Assembly: GCF_900129085.1 (NCBI RefSeq)
Contig: NZ_FQUF01000018.1
Span: 1-51,401, forward strand
Reading direction: 5' to 3'
Source: Atopostipes suicloacalis DSM 15692
Lineage (GTDB): Bacteria; Bacillota; Bacilli; Lactobacillales; Carnobacteriaceae_A
Length of the DNA: 51,401 nucleotides
Under the pieces are notes generated by a model. It saw only the letters and a program-made list of their open reading frames with translations, was not told the origin of the DNA and made no database searches. The stretch's first letter is position 1. Every line of letters starts with the position of its first letter. The position numbers and the translations under genes were made by a program. Positions 26,616 through 36,236 of this stretch are shown here, piece after piece.

Positions 26616-27877
26616 GAATTATCATCACTATTTTTATTAACTATAGCTTTCATTCTCAAATTATTTGAATAAAGTAACGGGATAGTTAATAAGAAAATAG
26701 TAAATAATGTCCCTACATAGCCCATGGTAAAAAAAGAAGCACTTTCAACAACTCCATAGATTGCAAATACAATATAACTAGCAAAATATATCATCCCATT
26801 ATTTTTATCATATTTAAAAATAAAAATAACATTTTTAAACGCATAATAAAAAATAAGAAGATGCATAAACAAATCTATTGCTCCTCCTCCAACTAATGTT
26901 TCGATGTAAAAACTATGAAATTCAGTTAAATTATACCCTAAGCTTTGTATATAATTACTGCTAGCAAAATATCCTGTTCCAAATATCCAATTAGTATTAC
27001 CTAAAATAGATAATCCAGTACTCCATAAAAAAGTTCTCCCACTAGTTCCTACATCTTTTCTTATCAGCATTATGCTAATAAAATTTCTAATTTCTTGATT
27101 AGAGACAACAATTACAACAAATATTATGATTAATAATAGGAATGTAATACGATTTGATTTTTTCTTCCTGAAATAAAAAAAATAAATAATAATAAAATAT
27201 AGTATTGTCAATCCTATTACAGTTCTAGAAAGTGTTAAGAATATATTTATTAAAAGCATTATGTATATAAAGAATGAAAATTTTGTCTGTTTCTCTATCC
27301 ATAAAAAGGTATTAGCAATGATAGAAAAAAGTAAGAATTGAGCATAAGCATTTCTATTAAAATAAAAGGAACTGAAGACAAGTGAGTATGGATTATTAAC
27401 GGCAAACAAACTTGGTAATGCAGAAAAATTAATGATTATATTATACATGGATGCAACTAATGATAGGATAACAAAATACTTCATGAACTTATTGAATGAT
27501 TCTTTTGATATATTTAATTTAGAAGGAATAAATATGTAAATAAATACACTCAGAAATCTCACTAGTATATTAATAACATCTAGAATATCTATACTAAATA
27601 TTCTAGATGAAATTAGTAGAGTTATAATTTGGCTAGAGGAAAAAGCAATTGCAAAAATAAATAATCGCAAATCTCCAATTCGTCTGGTCTTAATGAAAAA
27701 ATAAGAAAAAATAAGTAATATTTGTAACAAAAACATTATGCCCACAATTAACTGATATATTAAACTTGTAGTAACAATTTGGGTTAGAGATGACGATAAT
27801 ATAATAGGAAATAAACTCATTAATATACAAAAAAACAAAATAGTACTAAACTTATCATGGCTTCTAATTTCATTCAA
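26603..27877 (-). CDS. O-antigen/exopolysaccharide polymerase (Wzy-like)
   Basis: This 424-residue, very hydrophobic protein has about twelve transmembrane segments and a large outer loop with RKDVGTSGRTFLWSTGLSIL and IFGTGYFASSNYIQSLGYNL, typical of Wzy/O-antigen ligase-like proteins that join repeat units outside the membrane. The start appears to be TTG 27875-27877. An upstream GGGAG is rather distant, so the start is uncertain. The final residues SNL are encoded by an IS256-like terminal repeat, meaning the natural C-terminus was slightly altered. It ends cluster A. Confidence 0.75.
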   Translation of the reverse strand: MNEIRSHDKFSTILFFCILMSLFPIILSSSLTQIVTTSLIYQLIVGIMFLLQILLIFSYFFIKTRRIGDLRLFIFAIAFSSSQIITLLISSRIFSIDILDVINILVRFLSVFIYIFIPSKLNISKESFNKFMKYFVILSLVASMYNIIINFSALPSLFAVNNPYSLVFSSFYFNRNAYAQFLLFSIIANTFLWIEKQTKFSFFIYIMLLINIFLTLSRTVIGLTILYFIIIYFFYFRKKKSNRITFLLLIIIFVVIVVSNQEIRNFISIMLIRKDVGTSGRTFLWSTGLSILGNTNWIFGTGYFASSNYIQSLGYNLTEFHSFYIETLVGGGAIDLFMHLLIFYYAFKNVIFIFKYDKNNGMIYFASYIVFAIYGVVESASFFTMGYVGTLFTIFLLTIPLLYSNNLRMKAIVNKNSDDNSSNL

Positions 27878-28620
27878 AACGATAATATATCTCCCTCTCT
27901 ATTATATTAGTAACTATATTTTCATGGATATATTGCTACAATACAAGAGTATACTTGAAGTAATTATTTAATAATACAAAATTTTGCACATACTTTTTAA
28001 TCAATCTAAAGAGTGATTAAGACATTTTATCACCTAATATGTTTGTTCAATTCCTAAAACAGACATATTATTCTTTACTTGTATTTTTATTCTCCCAAGT
28101 TTTAAAAAGCAAATTTTCCTTTATTAAAAAGTTACAACCAAAAACAAAAAAAGTTCTTATATGATAAAACAATTAGTCCCTGTTTTTGGTGGGAGTTTTC
28201 ATGTAGGCTGGTTAGTGTTATCGCATATAAATGTCTCTATTTTTAAAAACTTGTTTTTAACTACAATTGAAAATTAGTTATTAAATATCCTTAAATTTCA
28301 ATTATTCTGGTTAATAAGAATATTAGTTATACTGCACGATAACATTATTTTTCGATTTTTCAGATCTTTGTTTATCAGCCTGATTTTTATAATACCTTCA
28401 GGACATCAATAAAATAAAGTTTTTTCAACAAATTTTTTAGGATAACCATACAAAGAAATGTTATGACAAAAAATTATAATATACAATTAAAAATTATTAA
28501 AGAAATCATAAAATTTAAAATAATTTTAAGACAGAATACAAAAATAATATTGTAAAACTCCCCTTGAATTAATAGCATATTTTACTCAGTTATATTATAA
28601 AAGCAAATCCTTTTAGTTTT
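27878..28620. other. 743-base AT-rich gap within polysaccharide cluster A
   Basis: No open frame with a ribosome site is visible on either strand. A less AT-rich patch at about 28165-28225 gives a broken reading and may be decayed coding sequence, but nothing recognisable. The gap may mark a lost gene between polymerase and glycosyltransferase. Confidence 0.4.
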
Positions 28621-29826
28621 TTAAATAAGAGATTCAATAACATCAATAATATCAGTATAAGTATATCTACGATTGAATCTTTCTAAAGCAAATCTCTTAC
28701 TGTTTTCTCCCATTTTTAATCGAATTTTATCATCTATTATTAATTTCTGTAATTTATTTGCAAGATCAATTACATCACCATTATTACAATTATATCCAAA
28801 ATTATATTCCTCAACCAATTTTCGATATTCTAAAGATTCTTGAGTATTTAATACTGGTAATCCTGCCGCAGCATAATCTGCATGTTTATTTATTATGCTA
28901 CCTGCTGAATTTTTAATTATAGGATTTACTGCAATATCGCTCATAGATAATAATTTAGCCATTTTATTATATGGTAACCTTCCTGTAAAAACTGCATTTA
29001 TACTTTTATTTTTAGCATGTTTTTTAAATTTATTCTCGAGTGGCCCATTACCCATCACTAATAATTTAACTTCCTTATCTTTTATTACTTTTTTATTAAT
29101 AATTTCTAGTGCATCAATAACTGTAATTAAATCATAGCTTTTGCCCAATGTCCCCGCGTAAGCTACCCATATTTCGTTAGTTTTTTTATCTGCAAAAATA
29201 TTACTTTGAGTGTAACTATCAAAATCATCTAAATCAGTGCCTAAATATATTGTTTTAGAAATTGCTTTATTATTTACTTCTAAAGCTCGATTATTATATG
29301 TTTCTGAAACTGATATTATTCCATCAGCACTTCTATAAATTTCATTTGCATTTATCGTCATTGGTAATAATAATAATGACGATAGAATATTCTTTCCTAA
29401 TATCATTTGAAATGCTTCAGGCCATAAATCAAGAATATCTATAATGAATGGAATATTATTTTCCTTTGCATACTTTGCTGCAACTTTACCAACATTTAAC
29501 GTTGGTATACCACAATAAATTAAATCTGGTTTACTAATTTCACTCAATTTTTTTTCGAGATTTCTAGCCATTATTTTATGACTAATTAATCGAGCTATAG
29601 ACACATTATTTTTATAACCTTTTTCATTTATTAATGTTGTTTTAAAAGGAAACTTTTCAATATATTGTAGATTTTTCGGTTTTTTTTCCCTATGGGAAAA
29701 ATCACTAGTGATTAATTCAACATTATAATTTTTTTTAGCTAATAAATTGGCAATGTATATATATCTGTTATTATCCTTATTTTCTAAATCACCTGAATAG
29801 TGTGCAATAATAAGTATCTTTTTCAT
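28621..29826 (-). CDS. Glycosyltransferase family 4 (WbuB-like)
   Basis: This 401-residue GT-B enzyme has an N-terminal acceptor domain with IIDILDLWPEAFQMILG, a motif of WbuB-type transferases that act on amino-deoxysugar intermediates. The C-terminal donor domain contains VAYAGTLGKSYDL, VFTGRLPYNKM and the late NKHADYAAAGLPVLNTQES region. It probably adds one sugar to the lipid-linked repeat unit at the inner membrane face. It lies 43 bases after the epimerase gene. Donor and linkage are not predictable. Confidence 0.82.
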   Translation of the reverse strand: MKKILIIAHYSGDLENKDNNRYIYIANLLAKKNYNVELITSDFSHREKKPKNLQYIEKFPFKTTLINEKGYKNNVSIARLISHKIMARNLEKKLSEISKPDLIYCGIPTLNVGKVAAKYAKENNIPFIIDILDLWPEAFQMILGKNILSSLLLLPMTINANEIYRSADGIISVSETYNNRALEVNNKAISKTIYLGTDLDDFDSYTQSNIFADKKTNEIWVAYAGTLGKSYDLITVIDALEIINKKVIKDKEVKLLVMGNGPLENKFKKHAKNKSINAVFTGRLPYNKMAKLLSMSDIAVNPIIKNSAGSIINKHADYAAAGLPVLNTQESLEYRKLVEEYNFGYNCNNGDVIDLANKLQKLIIDDKIRLKMGENSKRFALERFNRRYTYTDIIDVIESLI

Positions 29827-29869
29827 AAAAATAAGCCTTTCTCTAATATAGCTATTTATCTTAATCTAA

Positions 29870-30862
29870 TCAAGTCCATAATTTTTCGAATCTATTTAAC
29901 TCCATTTCAATTTTGAAATCTGTTAAATAGTCCATATAATTGTACTGCGGTTTATATCCCAACTCTGACTTAGCATTAGATATATCCATAATAAAAGATC
30001 TAGTATCTGGCATATCAGGTCTATAAGTAATTTTTGATTTTTGATTTTTTAATGAAAATACTTCAACAATTCCTTTAATTTGATCTTCTAAAGACACTCC
30101 AATACCAGTGCCAACATTATAGATACCGCCATCATGTTTTACACTTATTCCTTTTAAAACCATTTGAGCAAAATCCTTAACGTAAACTATATCTTTAACT
30201 AAATTAGGATTTCCCCAAATTTCAATTGTTTTTCCTTTAATAGCTTGGTCAATAAGACTTCTATAACCGAGTATTTTTTTTTCTCCGTCTTTATAAAAAT
30301 ATGGATCTGGTCTATAATGATACACAGTAGGTAATCGATAGATAAACCTTTTTAACCCGTGATTATGATAATAACTTTCTATTAAATCAACAGCAGTACA
30401 CTTAGATATTATATATAGTGAATAATTACCCTTATAACTGAATTTTCGTGGCAAATCCGGTGTTATAATTTTATTAGATTCCCAATGGCCAGAAAGGTCC
30501 GCTTCAGTTTGAGTGTATATAATCCGATTTACATGATTTATCCTACAATATTCTAAAATATTTAATGTCCCATTAATATTCACTTCTATATAAGGTTTGG
30601 GAGTATATCCTCTCATTGCAGCTGGCATAACTCCCACTAAATTAATCACTGCATAAACATCATTCGTTGGTAAACTAAGAAAATCTTCCTTTTTTGTAAC
30701 ATCAACTTGGTAATACTCAATACCTTGTTCTGAGAAAAAATTTGTTGTTTTACGCCCCACGGCTATTATTTCGTATCTATTTTTATCTAAATTTTCTTTC
30801 AAATAATCAACCGTGTAAGCACCTAAGTGCCCAGTAGCTCCAAATACTATTACTTTTTTCAA
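29870..30862 (-). CDS. NAD-dependent sugar epimerase/dehydratase (SDR)
   Basis: This 330-residue extended short-chain dehydrogenase has the Rossmann motif VFGATGHLGAYTVDYL at the start and a YxxxK pair in YSLYIISK near residues 148-155. The start is TTG 30860-30862 with TTGGAGGC upstream. It probably modifies a nucleotide sugar such as an epimerised or reduced deoxysugar for cluster A. The DIVYVKDFAQMV and YNVGTG blocks are typical of the family. The substrate is unknown. Confidence 0.82.
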   Translation of the reverse strand: MKKVIVFGATGHLGAYTVDYLKENLDKNRYEIIAVGRKTTNFFSEQGIEYYQVDVTKKEDFLSLPTNDVYAVINLVGVMPAAMRGYTPKPYIEVNINGTLNILEYCRINHVNRIIYTQTEADLSGHWESNKIITPDLPRKFSYKGNYSLYIISKCTAVDLIESYYHNHGLKRFIYRLPTVYHYRPDPYFYKDGEKKILGYRSLIDQAIKGKTIEIWGNPNLVKDIVYVKDFAQMVLKGISVKHDGGIYNVGTGIGVSLEDQIKGIVEVFSLKNQKSKITYRPDMPDTRSFIMDISNAKSELGYKPQYNYMDYLTDFKIEMELNRFEKLWT

Positions 30863-31514
30863 TATATTATGCCTCCAATTTCAAAAGTTCTCGTTCATCA
30901 AACTAAAAATAAACTAATCTTGGTACATTCTCAAGAAAAGCCATTAACAAAGCCTTACAGATTATAGATTTTTTAGAAATTTATTCCCTTTGACTGCGAC
31001 AAAAAGAATAAATTCTTAAATAGTCTTGTTGTAATCCATTTTTTGGGTAAGTTATCTTAATGCAAAAACCCATTTTGAATGTTTTTTTAACATCGCTGAA
31101 ATGAATAGCTTACATAAATAAAGATAATAACCATACTTTTATGATTTCTATCTATAATTGTATTATTCTCTAAACGCCTAAATTTATTTTTGTAAGAAAA
31201 ATAAACTCTCTTCCGATTAATAAAGAACCTTTTCTTTCCTGGTTTCCCTCAATTTTCTTTGTGGTTATCGATTTTCCGTTTTTCCTTTCTTAAGTAGTGT
31301 AGTTATATCAAATAAAGCACAGTCTTTAAATCATCTATAAAATGTGAGGGTTGATCTACCCAGATTTTTTCCCTTCTCCTAATGTTCACACTCGATGTAC
31401 AACCATCAGCGACTCGAATATGGATATCCTGAATTTATTTCCTTTTCAAGTTTTAAAATAATAATATTTTTTTAATCTTCATGACTTATATTAATTGTTT
31501 ATCAATAATTATTT
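30863..31514. other. 652-base gap between epimerase and FemAB-like genes
   Basis: No intact gene was seen on either strand. Minus-strand readings contain several stops in every frame. Part of 31180-31430 is richer in GC and could be an eroded coding region, but I recognise no family. No clear terminator or promoter was found. Confidence 0.4.
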
Positions 31515-32507
31515 TTACGTGAATAAATTTCTATATGCCGGAAAAAAATCTCCATTAACATCAGCATTGACTTCTTCACAAAGAATATCATATACTTCTC
31601 TATTCCAAACTTTAGTTCCTATAGAAAAGTCGAAGAAAGTGTGTTGCCCAAACTTACTTTTAAATTTTAATAATCCGTCATTTTCATCATTAGTAGTTCC
31701 GCCACCATGATGTATCAAATGATAGCCATTTTCTTTACCCCAGAGCGTAGTAGCATACTTAATAATATATGCAGGTGATAAATATAAATATTCACTTAAT
31801 GTGCCAGACAAATGACTATGAATAATGTTGTTAACCACAAAATAAAAACCCATTGCTATGGTTTTTCCTTCGTAAATAGCTTTAACAAGTATAATATTCT
31901 CTTTAAAGTATTTTACACACTTATTAAAATAATCTTCATTGAAATAATAATATTCACTTGCATCGTTTCTATCCATAGTTGAATAATAGATTTCTAAAAA
32001 TTCATGGACAGTTTCAGGTGCTCTGAGTACTTCAAAAGATACACCATTTCTAAGAGCTTTTCTTGTTATTTTTCTAGTAGATTTAGAAAATTCAGTTTGA
32101 AATGGATCATCATAATCTGCTAAATTAGTACCAACAGTTTTCCTTAAGTTTTTCACTTCATAAATTTTCATAAAGTCAACTTCATTTTTAAACAGGGGGT
32201 GGAATCGAACAAATTCACTAATAATATTATTTTTTTTACAAAATTTTTTAAATTCCACGTAATATTCCTTAACTAATTCTTCCTTTTTTCCTTCTACGTA
32301 ATTATTGATAATAGGACCACCATAACCGTAAGGTGTAGTAATGTCATAATAATTTGTATGGTCGTCAAGCTTAATGGGTATTAATTTTTTTATAAATAAA
32401 TTATTGATTGAACCGTATTCACTATTATACTCATAAAATATACTTTCTCCCCCTTCTATATCTTCATACAACTTTCCATAATTTGAGTTAAAATATATAT
32501 CTTTCAT
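31515..32507 (-). CDS. FemAB/GNAT-like acyltransferase in the polysaccharide cluster
   Basis: This 330-residue protein resembles the FemAB/BioF2-like double-GNAT fold used by peptidoglycan bridge enzymes and polysaccharide-linked acyltransferases. Visible blocks are YDITTPYGYGGPIINN, EFVRFHPLF, RKITRKALRNGVSFEVL and LIHHGGGTTNDENDGLLKFK. There is no membrane segment. It lies between the initiating transferase and the epimerase in a cluster that makes an amino sugar, so it may add an acyl or aminoacyl group to that sugar. The sequence does not show the acyl donor. The ribosome site AAGGAGAG is 14 bases from the ATG, a long spacing. Confidence 0.75.
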   Translation of the reverse strand: MKDIYFNSNYGKLYEDIEGGESIFYEYNSEYGSINNLFIKKLIPIKLDDHTNYYDITTPYGYGGPIINNYVEGKKEELVKEYYVEFKKFCKKNNIISEFVRFHPLFKNEVDFMKIYEVKNLRKTVGTNLADYDDPFQTEFSKSTRKITRKALRNGVSFEVLRAPETVHEFLEIYYSTMDRNDASEYYYFNEDYFNKCVKYFKENIILVKAIYEGKTIAMGFYFVVNNIIHSHLSGTLSEYLYLSPAYIIKYATTLWGKENGYHLIHHGGGTTNDENDGLLKFKSKFGQHTFFDFSIGTKVWNREVYDILCEEVNADVNGDFFPAYRNLFT

Positions 32508-32594
32508 TATTAAATTATTTCTCTCCTTAGTACATACAGTCTAATCCTATTAATAAAACTGACTATATCTACATTTATAATTAACAATTTACAT

Positions 32595-33227
32595 TTAATC
32601 TTTAACTTTATTCTCTCCGCGTTCAATATCCAAACTAAGTATTTTCCCTTCACCATAAACTGTAACGTTTTCTTTTTTTAAAACTTTAAATATAGTATGA
32701 ATTAGAATTTGCAGGTCCAATAACAAAGATAGTTCATTTACATATTGAATATCATAACCCAATCTCATTTCCCATGATATATTATTTCTACCCTTAATTT
32801 GAGCTAGACCTGTCAAACCCGGTCTTACTGAATGTCTTATTTTTTCTTCTTCTGTATAATATGGTAAATACTCTGTCTTTAATGGTCTTGGCCCAACAAA
32901 ACTCATTTCACCTTTTAATATATTCCATAGTTCTGGCAACTCATCTAAACTAGTTGACCGTAATTTTTTTCCAAATGACGTTACTCGTTTAGATGGTGGC
33001 AATAATTCACCGTTATCATCTCGCTTTTCAGTCATAGTCCTAAATTTATTTATTTCAAATAAATATTCATCTTTTCCTGGTCGTTTTTGTTTAAAAATTA
33101 TTGGAGTACCCAATTTAACCCGAATTAATATTGAAGTAATAAGTAAGATTGGTGATAATATAAGTAATGCTGTCAAAGAAAAAACAATATCTAACAACCT
33201 TTTAAAATACTTTTCATATAAATTCAC
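32595..33227 (-). CDS. Initiating phosphoglycosyl transferase (PglC/EpsL-type)
   Basis: This 210-residue monotopic sugar transferase has one N-terminal membrane hairpin (about 12-35), then FKQKRPGKDEYLFEINKFRT, the STSLDELPELWNILKGEMSF acidic block and VGPRPL. This is the bare catalytic core that moves a sugar-1-phosphate from UDP-sugar to undecaprenyl phosphate, starting repeat-unit assembly. With a 4,6-dehydratase and an aminotransferase next to it, a diamino-trideoxy sugar donor is likely. The start is GTG 33225-33227, its GGAG site overlapping the end of the aminotransferase gene 4 bases upstream. Confidence 0.9.
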   Translation of the reverse strand: MNLYEKYFKRLLDIVFSLTALLILSPILLITSILIRVKLGTPIIFKQKRPGKDEYLFEINKFRTMTEKRDDNGELLPPSKRVTSFGKKLRSTSLDELPELWNILKGEMSFVGPRPLKTEYLPYYTEEEKIRHSVRPGLTGLAQIKGRNNISWEMRLGYDIQYVNELSLLLDLQILIHTIFKVLKKENVTVYGEGKILSLDIERGENKVKD

Positions 33228-33231
33228 TTTA

Positions 33232-34341
33232 TCAGCTCCAAAAGGATTTAATTATTTTAATAACTCGTTCCAAATCTTCGTCTGTCATTTTCGAATCACT
33301 TGGTAGACATATTCCTTTTTCAAATAAAGCTTCAGATACTTCTCCACCTATAGAATCATATTTTGAAAATACAGGTTGCAAATGCATTGGTTTCCATATA
33401 GGTCGCGATTCGATATTTTCTTCTTCTAAAGCATCAATAATCATATTAGGGGTTATTTTATTTGAATCAATGATAATAGTACTTAACCAAAAGTTTGCGC
33501 GCTCTTCATCCATCTCATCAATAAATGAAATTTCTTCTATATCAGCTAGGCCTTTTTTATATGTATCAAATATATGACGTTTCTGTTGTACTCGATTTTC
33601 TAATACTTTTAACTGTCCCCTACCAATTCCTGCTACTACATTACTCATACGGTAGTTATAACCTATATCTTCATGCTGATAGTGTCTTTCTGGTTCACGC
33701 GCTTGTGTTGCCCAGAATTTAGCTTTGGCTATTCCTTCTTCATTATCGGAAACAAGCATTCCCCCACCAGAGGTTGTAATAATCTTATTTCCATTAAATG
33801 AGAAGATTCCATAATCACCAAACGTTCCTGTCCATTGATTTTTATAAATTGTACCGAGACTTTCAGCAGCATCCTCAATTAAAGGGACATTATGTTTTTC
33901 ACAAATGGCTTTTATTTCATCAATTTTAGCTGATAAACCATACAAATGAACAACTAATACAGCTTTTGGAGTATATTTTTCAAAGGCTTCTTCTAATAAT
34001 TTTGGATCCATGTTCCAAGTTCCTGGTTCAGAGTCTATAAAAACAGGTTTTGCTCTCTCATAAATAATTGGATTTGCTGTTGCAGAGAAAGTAAGACTTT
34101 GGCAGAACACAATATCTCCTTCGCCTACACCAACTGCTTTAAGAGCTAAATGAATCGCTGCAGTTCCTGAAGATAAAGCCGTTGCATGTCCAGCTTTAAC
34201 CATTTCTGCTAATTCTTCTTCAAATTTATTTACATTTTCTCCAAGTGGTGCAATCCAATTCGTGTCAAATGCTTCTTGTATAAATTGTTGTTCATAGCCT
34301 TCATCACTCATATGTGGTGAAGACAAAAATATTCTGCCCAT
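33232..34341 (-). CDS. DegT/DnrJ/EryC1/StrS aminotransferase
   Basis: This 369-residue PLP enzyme has the catalytic lysine K186 in FSFNGNKIITTSGGG, the SSGTAAIHLAL phosphate-binding block (57-67) and LIEDAAESLGT near 154-164. These sugar aminotransferases convert the 4-keto group of UDP-4-keto-6-deoxy-GlcNAc to an amine, as PglE does. The adjacent 4,6-dehydratase supplies the keto sugar. It lies 31 bases after the dehydratase gene, and its end carries the ribosome site for the initiating transferase. Confidence 0.92.
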   Translation of the reverse strand: MGRIFLSSPHMSDEGYEQQFIQEAFDTNWIAPLGENVNKFEEELAEMVKAGHATALSSGTAAIHLALKAVGVGEGDIVFCQSLTFSATANPIIYERAKPVFIDSEPGTWNMDPKLLEEAFEKYTPKAVLVVHLYGLSAKIDEIKAICEKHNVPLIEDAAESLGTIYKNQWTGTFGDYGIFSFNGNKIITTSGGGMLVSDNEEGIAKAKFWATQAREPERHYQHEDIGYNYRMSNVVAGIGRGQLKVLENRVQQKRHIFDTYKKGLADIEEISFIDEMDEERANFWLSTIIIDSNKITPNMIIDALEEENIESRPIWKPMHLQPVFSKYDSIGGEVSEALFEKGICLPSDSKMTDEDLERVIKIIKSFWS

Positions 34342-34372
34342 ATATTTTCACCCTTCTACAAGACATACTTAT

Positions 34373-36220
34373 CTAATTTACAGTAGCTAAGTTTCCAACT
34401 ATTTCACTATTCTTTTCATACGTATTATTCGCAAATTTCAATAAGGCTTTTTTCATTTCCTCTGTTGGTAAATCTTTTAATGTATCGATAAAGGCATAGA
34501 CCTGTTCTAATGGTAAATTATGTACTTTTCCGACAAAGATTTTTTCATAAATTTGTTCGTTTGTATTTTCATCTGATGCTAATAAGACTTCATATAACTT
34601 TTCACCAGGGCGAATACCGGACTCAACAATCCCAATTTCTTGTTCTGTATAGCCACTCAACCAAATCATTTGTTTGGCAAGATCAAGTATTTTTACAGGC
34701 TCTTCCATGTCTAAAACAAAGATCTCACCACCATCAGCCAACGCACCCGCTTGCATAACTAGGCGACTTGCTTCAGGGATGGTCATAAAGTAACGAGTCA
34801 TCCGAAAATCTGTAACAGTAACAGGGCCACCTTTTTCAATTTGTTCCTTGAATACTGGGATGACAGAACCACTTGAATTTAGTACATTTCCAAAACGAAC
34901 AGCGACAAAATTGGTCTTACCTTCTTCGTTTAAACCTGTTACAATCATTTCTGCAACGCGTTTCGTAGCCCCCATAATATTCGGAGGATTTACAGCTTTA
35001 TCGGTTGAAATCATAACAAAAGATTCAACACCTGCTGCTTTGGAAGCTTCAGCTAAGTTCTTTGTACCGAACACATTGTTTTTTACCGCTTCTCGTGGAT
35101 TTTTTTCCATCATAGGAACGTGTTTATGGGCAGCTGCATGATAGACAATATCTGGTTTGTGTGTTTCTAAAACTTCAAAAATACGTTCTCTGTCTTGAAT
35201 ATCTGCAATGACAGGTTCTAAATCAAACGTGTGATTCGGTAACTGTCTGAGTTCTCGTTCAATTTTATAGATTGAAAATTCTCCATGCCCCAGTAAGATA
35301 ATTTTTTCAGGAGAAAAACTAGCTACTTGACGAGAAATTTCTGACCCAATGGAACCTCCCGCACCTGAAACAAGAACCGTTTTTCCAGTGACTTGCTCGC
35401 GAATGGATGCCATATCCAACTCGACTTCTTCTCTTCCTAGCAAATCCGTGATTTCAATTTCTTTGAATTCATCGACTTTGGAGGCTCCTGAAAGAATGTC
35501 TTCAATATAAGGCATTTGATTGGTTTTTACGTTTGTTTTTCTAGCCTCTGTAACGATTTCTCGCATTTCTTCTCCAGATAAAGAAGGGATAGCGATTGTA
35601 ATTTGTTCTACATTATACTGATGGACAACTTCTTCTAAATCAGAAATTTGGCCAATGACGGGATAACCATATAAAACGGTCCCTTGTTTGTTTTTATCAT
35701 CGTCTAAAAAACCTACAACATTAATATCTGGACGATTTCTTAAAGATCGCACAAAAATTGCTCCTGCATCTCCCGCACCTATAAGCAATGTTCGAATGGG
35801 TTCGCCATTATCATGAGATGAATTTTCTAATCTTCTTTGATAGTCTACCCATAAACGCCAAATAACTCGACTAGCTGGAATAACGGTAACAGAAATCAAA
35901 TAAGCAAAGGTTATATAACGAAAGCTCATTGAAGGATCAAATACCGTATAAACTAAAGAACTAAATACAAAGGATAAGGTAATAATCGCGACATGAACAA
36001 GTGTATCTTTTATACCTGTAAAGCGATTAATTTTATCAAAAACTTTCCCAAAATAACCGAACACTATATATGTAAAAATAAGTAAGAATAATTGCATAAA
36101 AAATGGTCTAGGTTCGATATCAACTAATGGATATAAAAAGAAGTAAGAACTAACATGTGCAACCTGTATAATAAAAGCATCTAATAATATTAAAATCGTT
36201 CTTTTTAGATTGCGACTCAT
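34373..36220 (-). CDS. Membrane UDP-GlcNAc 4,6-dehydratase (CapD/PglF family)
   Basis: This 615-residue protein has four N-terminal transmembrane helices (about 8-110), a CoA-binding-like Rossmann domain (about 140-250) and a C-terminal SDR domain starting at GKTVLVSGAGGSIGSEISRQ near 280. The active-site block MISTDKAVNPPNIMGATKR has the Met-Gly-Ala-Thr-Lys pattern of PglF-type enzymes, which lack the usual Tyr. It makes UDP-4-keto-6-deoxy-GlcNAc, the first step towards the amino sugar aminated by the next gene. The ribosome site GGAGATTAGGAA is close to the ATG. Confidence 0.92.
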   Translation of the reverse strand: MSRNLKRTILILLDAFIIQVAHVSSYFFLYPLVDIEPRPFFMQLFLLIFTYIVFGYFGKVFDKINRFTGIKDTLVHVAIITLSFVFSSLVYTVFDPSMSFRYITFAYLISVTVIPASRVIWRLWVDYQRRLENSSHDNGEPIRTLLIGAGDAGAIFVRSLRNRPDINVVGFLDDDKNKQGTVLYGYPVIGQISDLEEVVHQYNVEQITIAIPSLSGEEMREIVTEARKTNVKTNQMPYIEDILSGASKVDEFKEIEITDLLGREEVELDMASIREQVTGKTVLVSGAGGSIGSEISRQVASFSPEKIILLGHGEFSIYKIERELRQLPNHTFDLEPVIADIQDRERIFEVLETHKPDIVYHAAAHKHVPMMEKNPREAVKNNVFGTKNLAEASKAAGVESFVMISTDKAVNPPNIMGATKRVAEMIVTGLNEEGKTNFVAVRFGNVLNSSGSVIPVFKEQIEKGGPVTVTDFRMTRYFMTIPEASRLVMQAGALADGGEIFVLDMEEPVKILDLAKQMIWLSGYTEQEIGIVESGIRPGEKLYEVLLASDENTNEQIYEKIFVGKVHNLPLEQVYAFIDTLKDLPTEEMKKALLKFANNTYEKNSEIVGNLATVN

Positions 36221-36236
36221 TTCCTAATCTCCTCTC

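Noticed and set aside
28141..28230. Possible small gene in the cluster A gap
   Set aside because: Stops occur in all frames within short distance, and no ribosome site is present.
34848..35141. Plus-strand open frame opposite the 4,6-dehydratase gene
   Set aside because: It is a shadow of conserved SDR coding sequence, without ribosome site.
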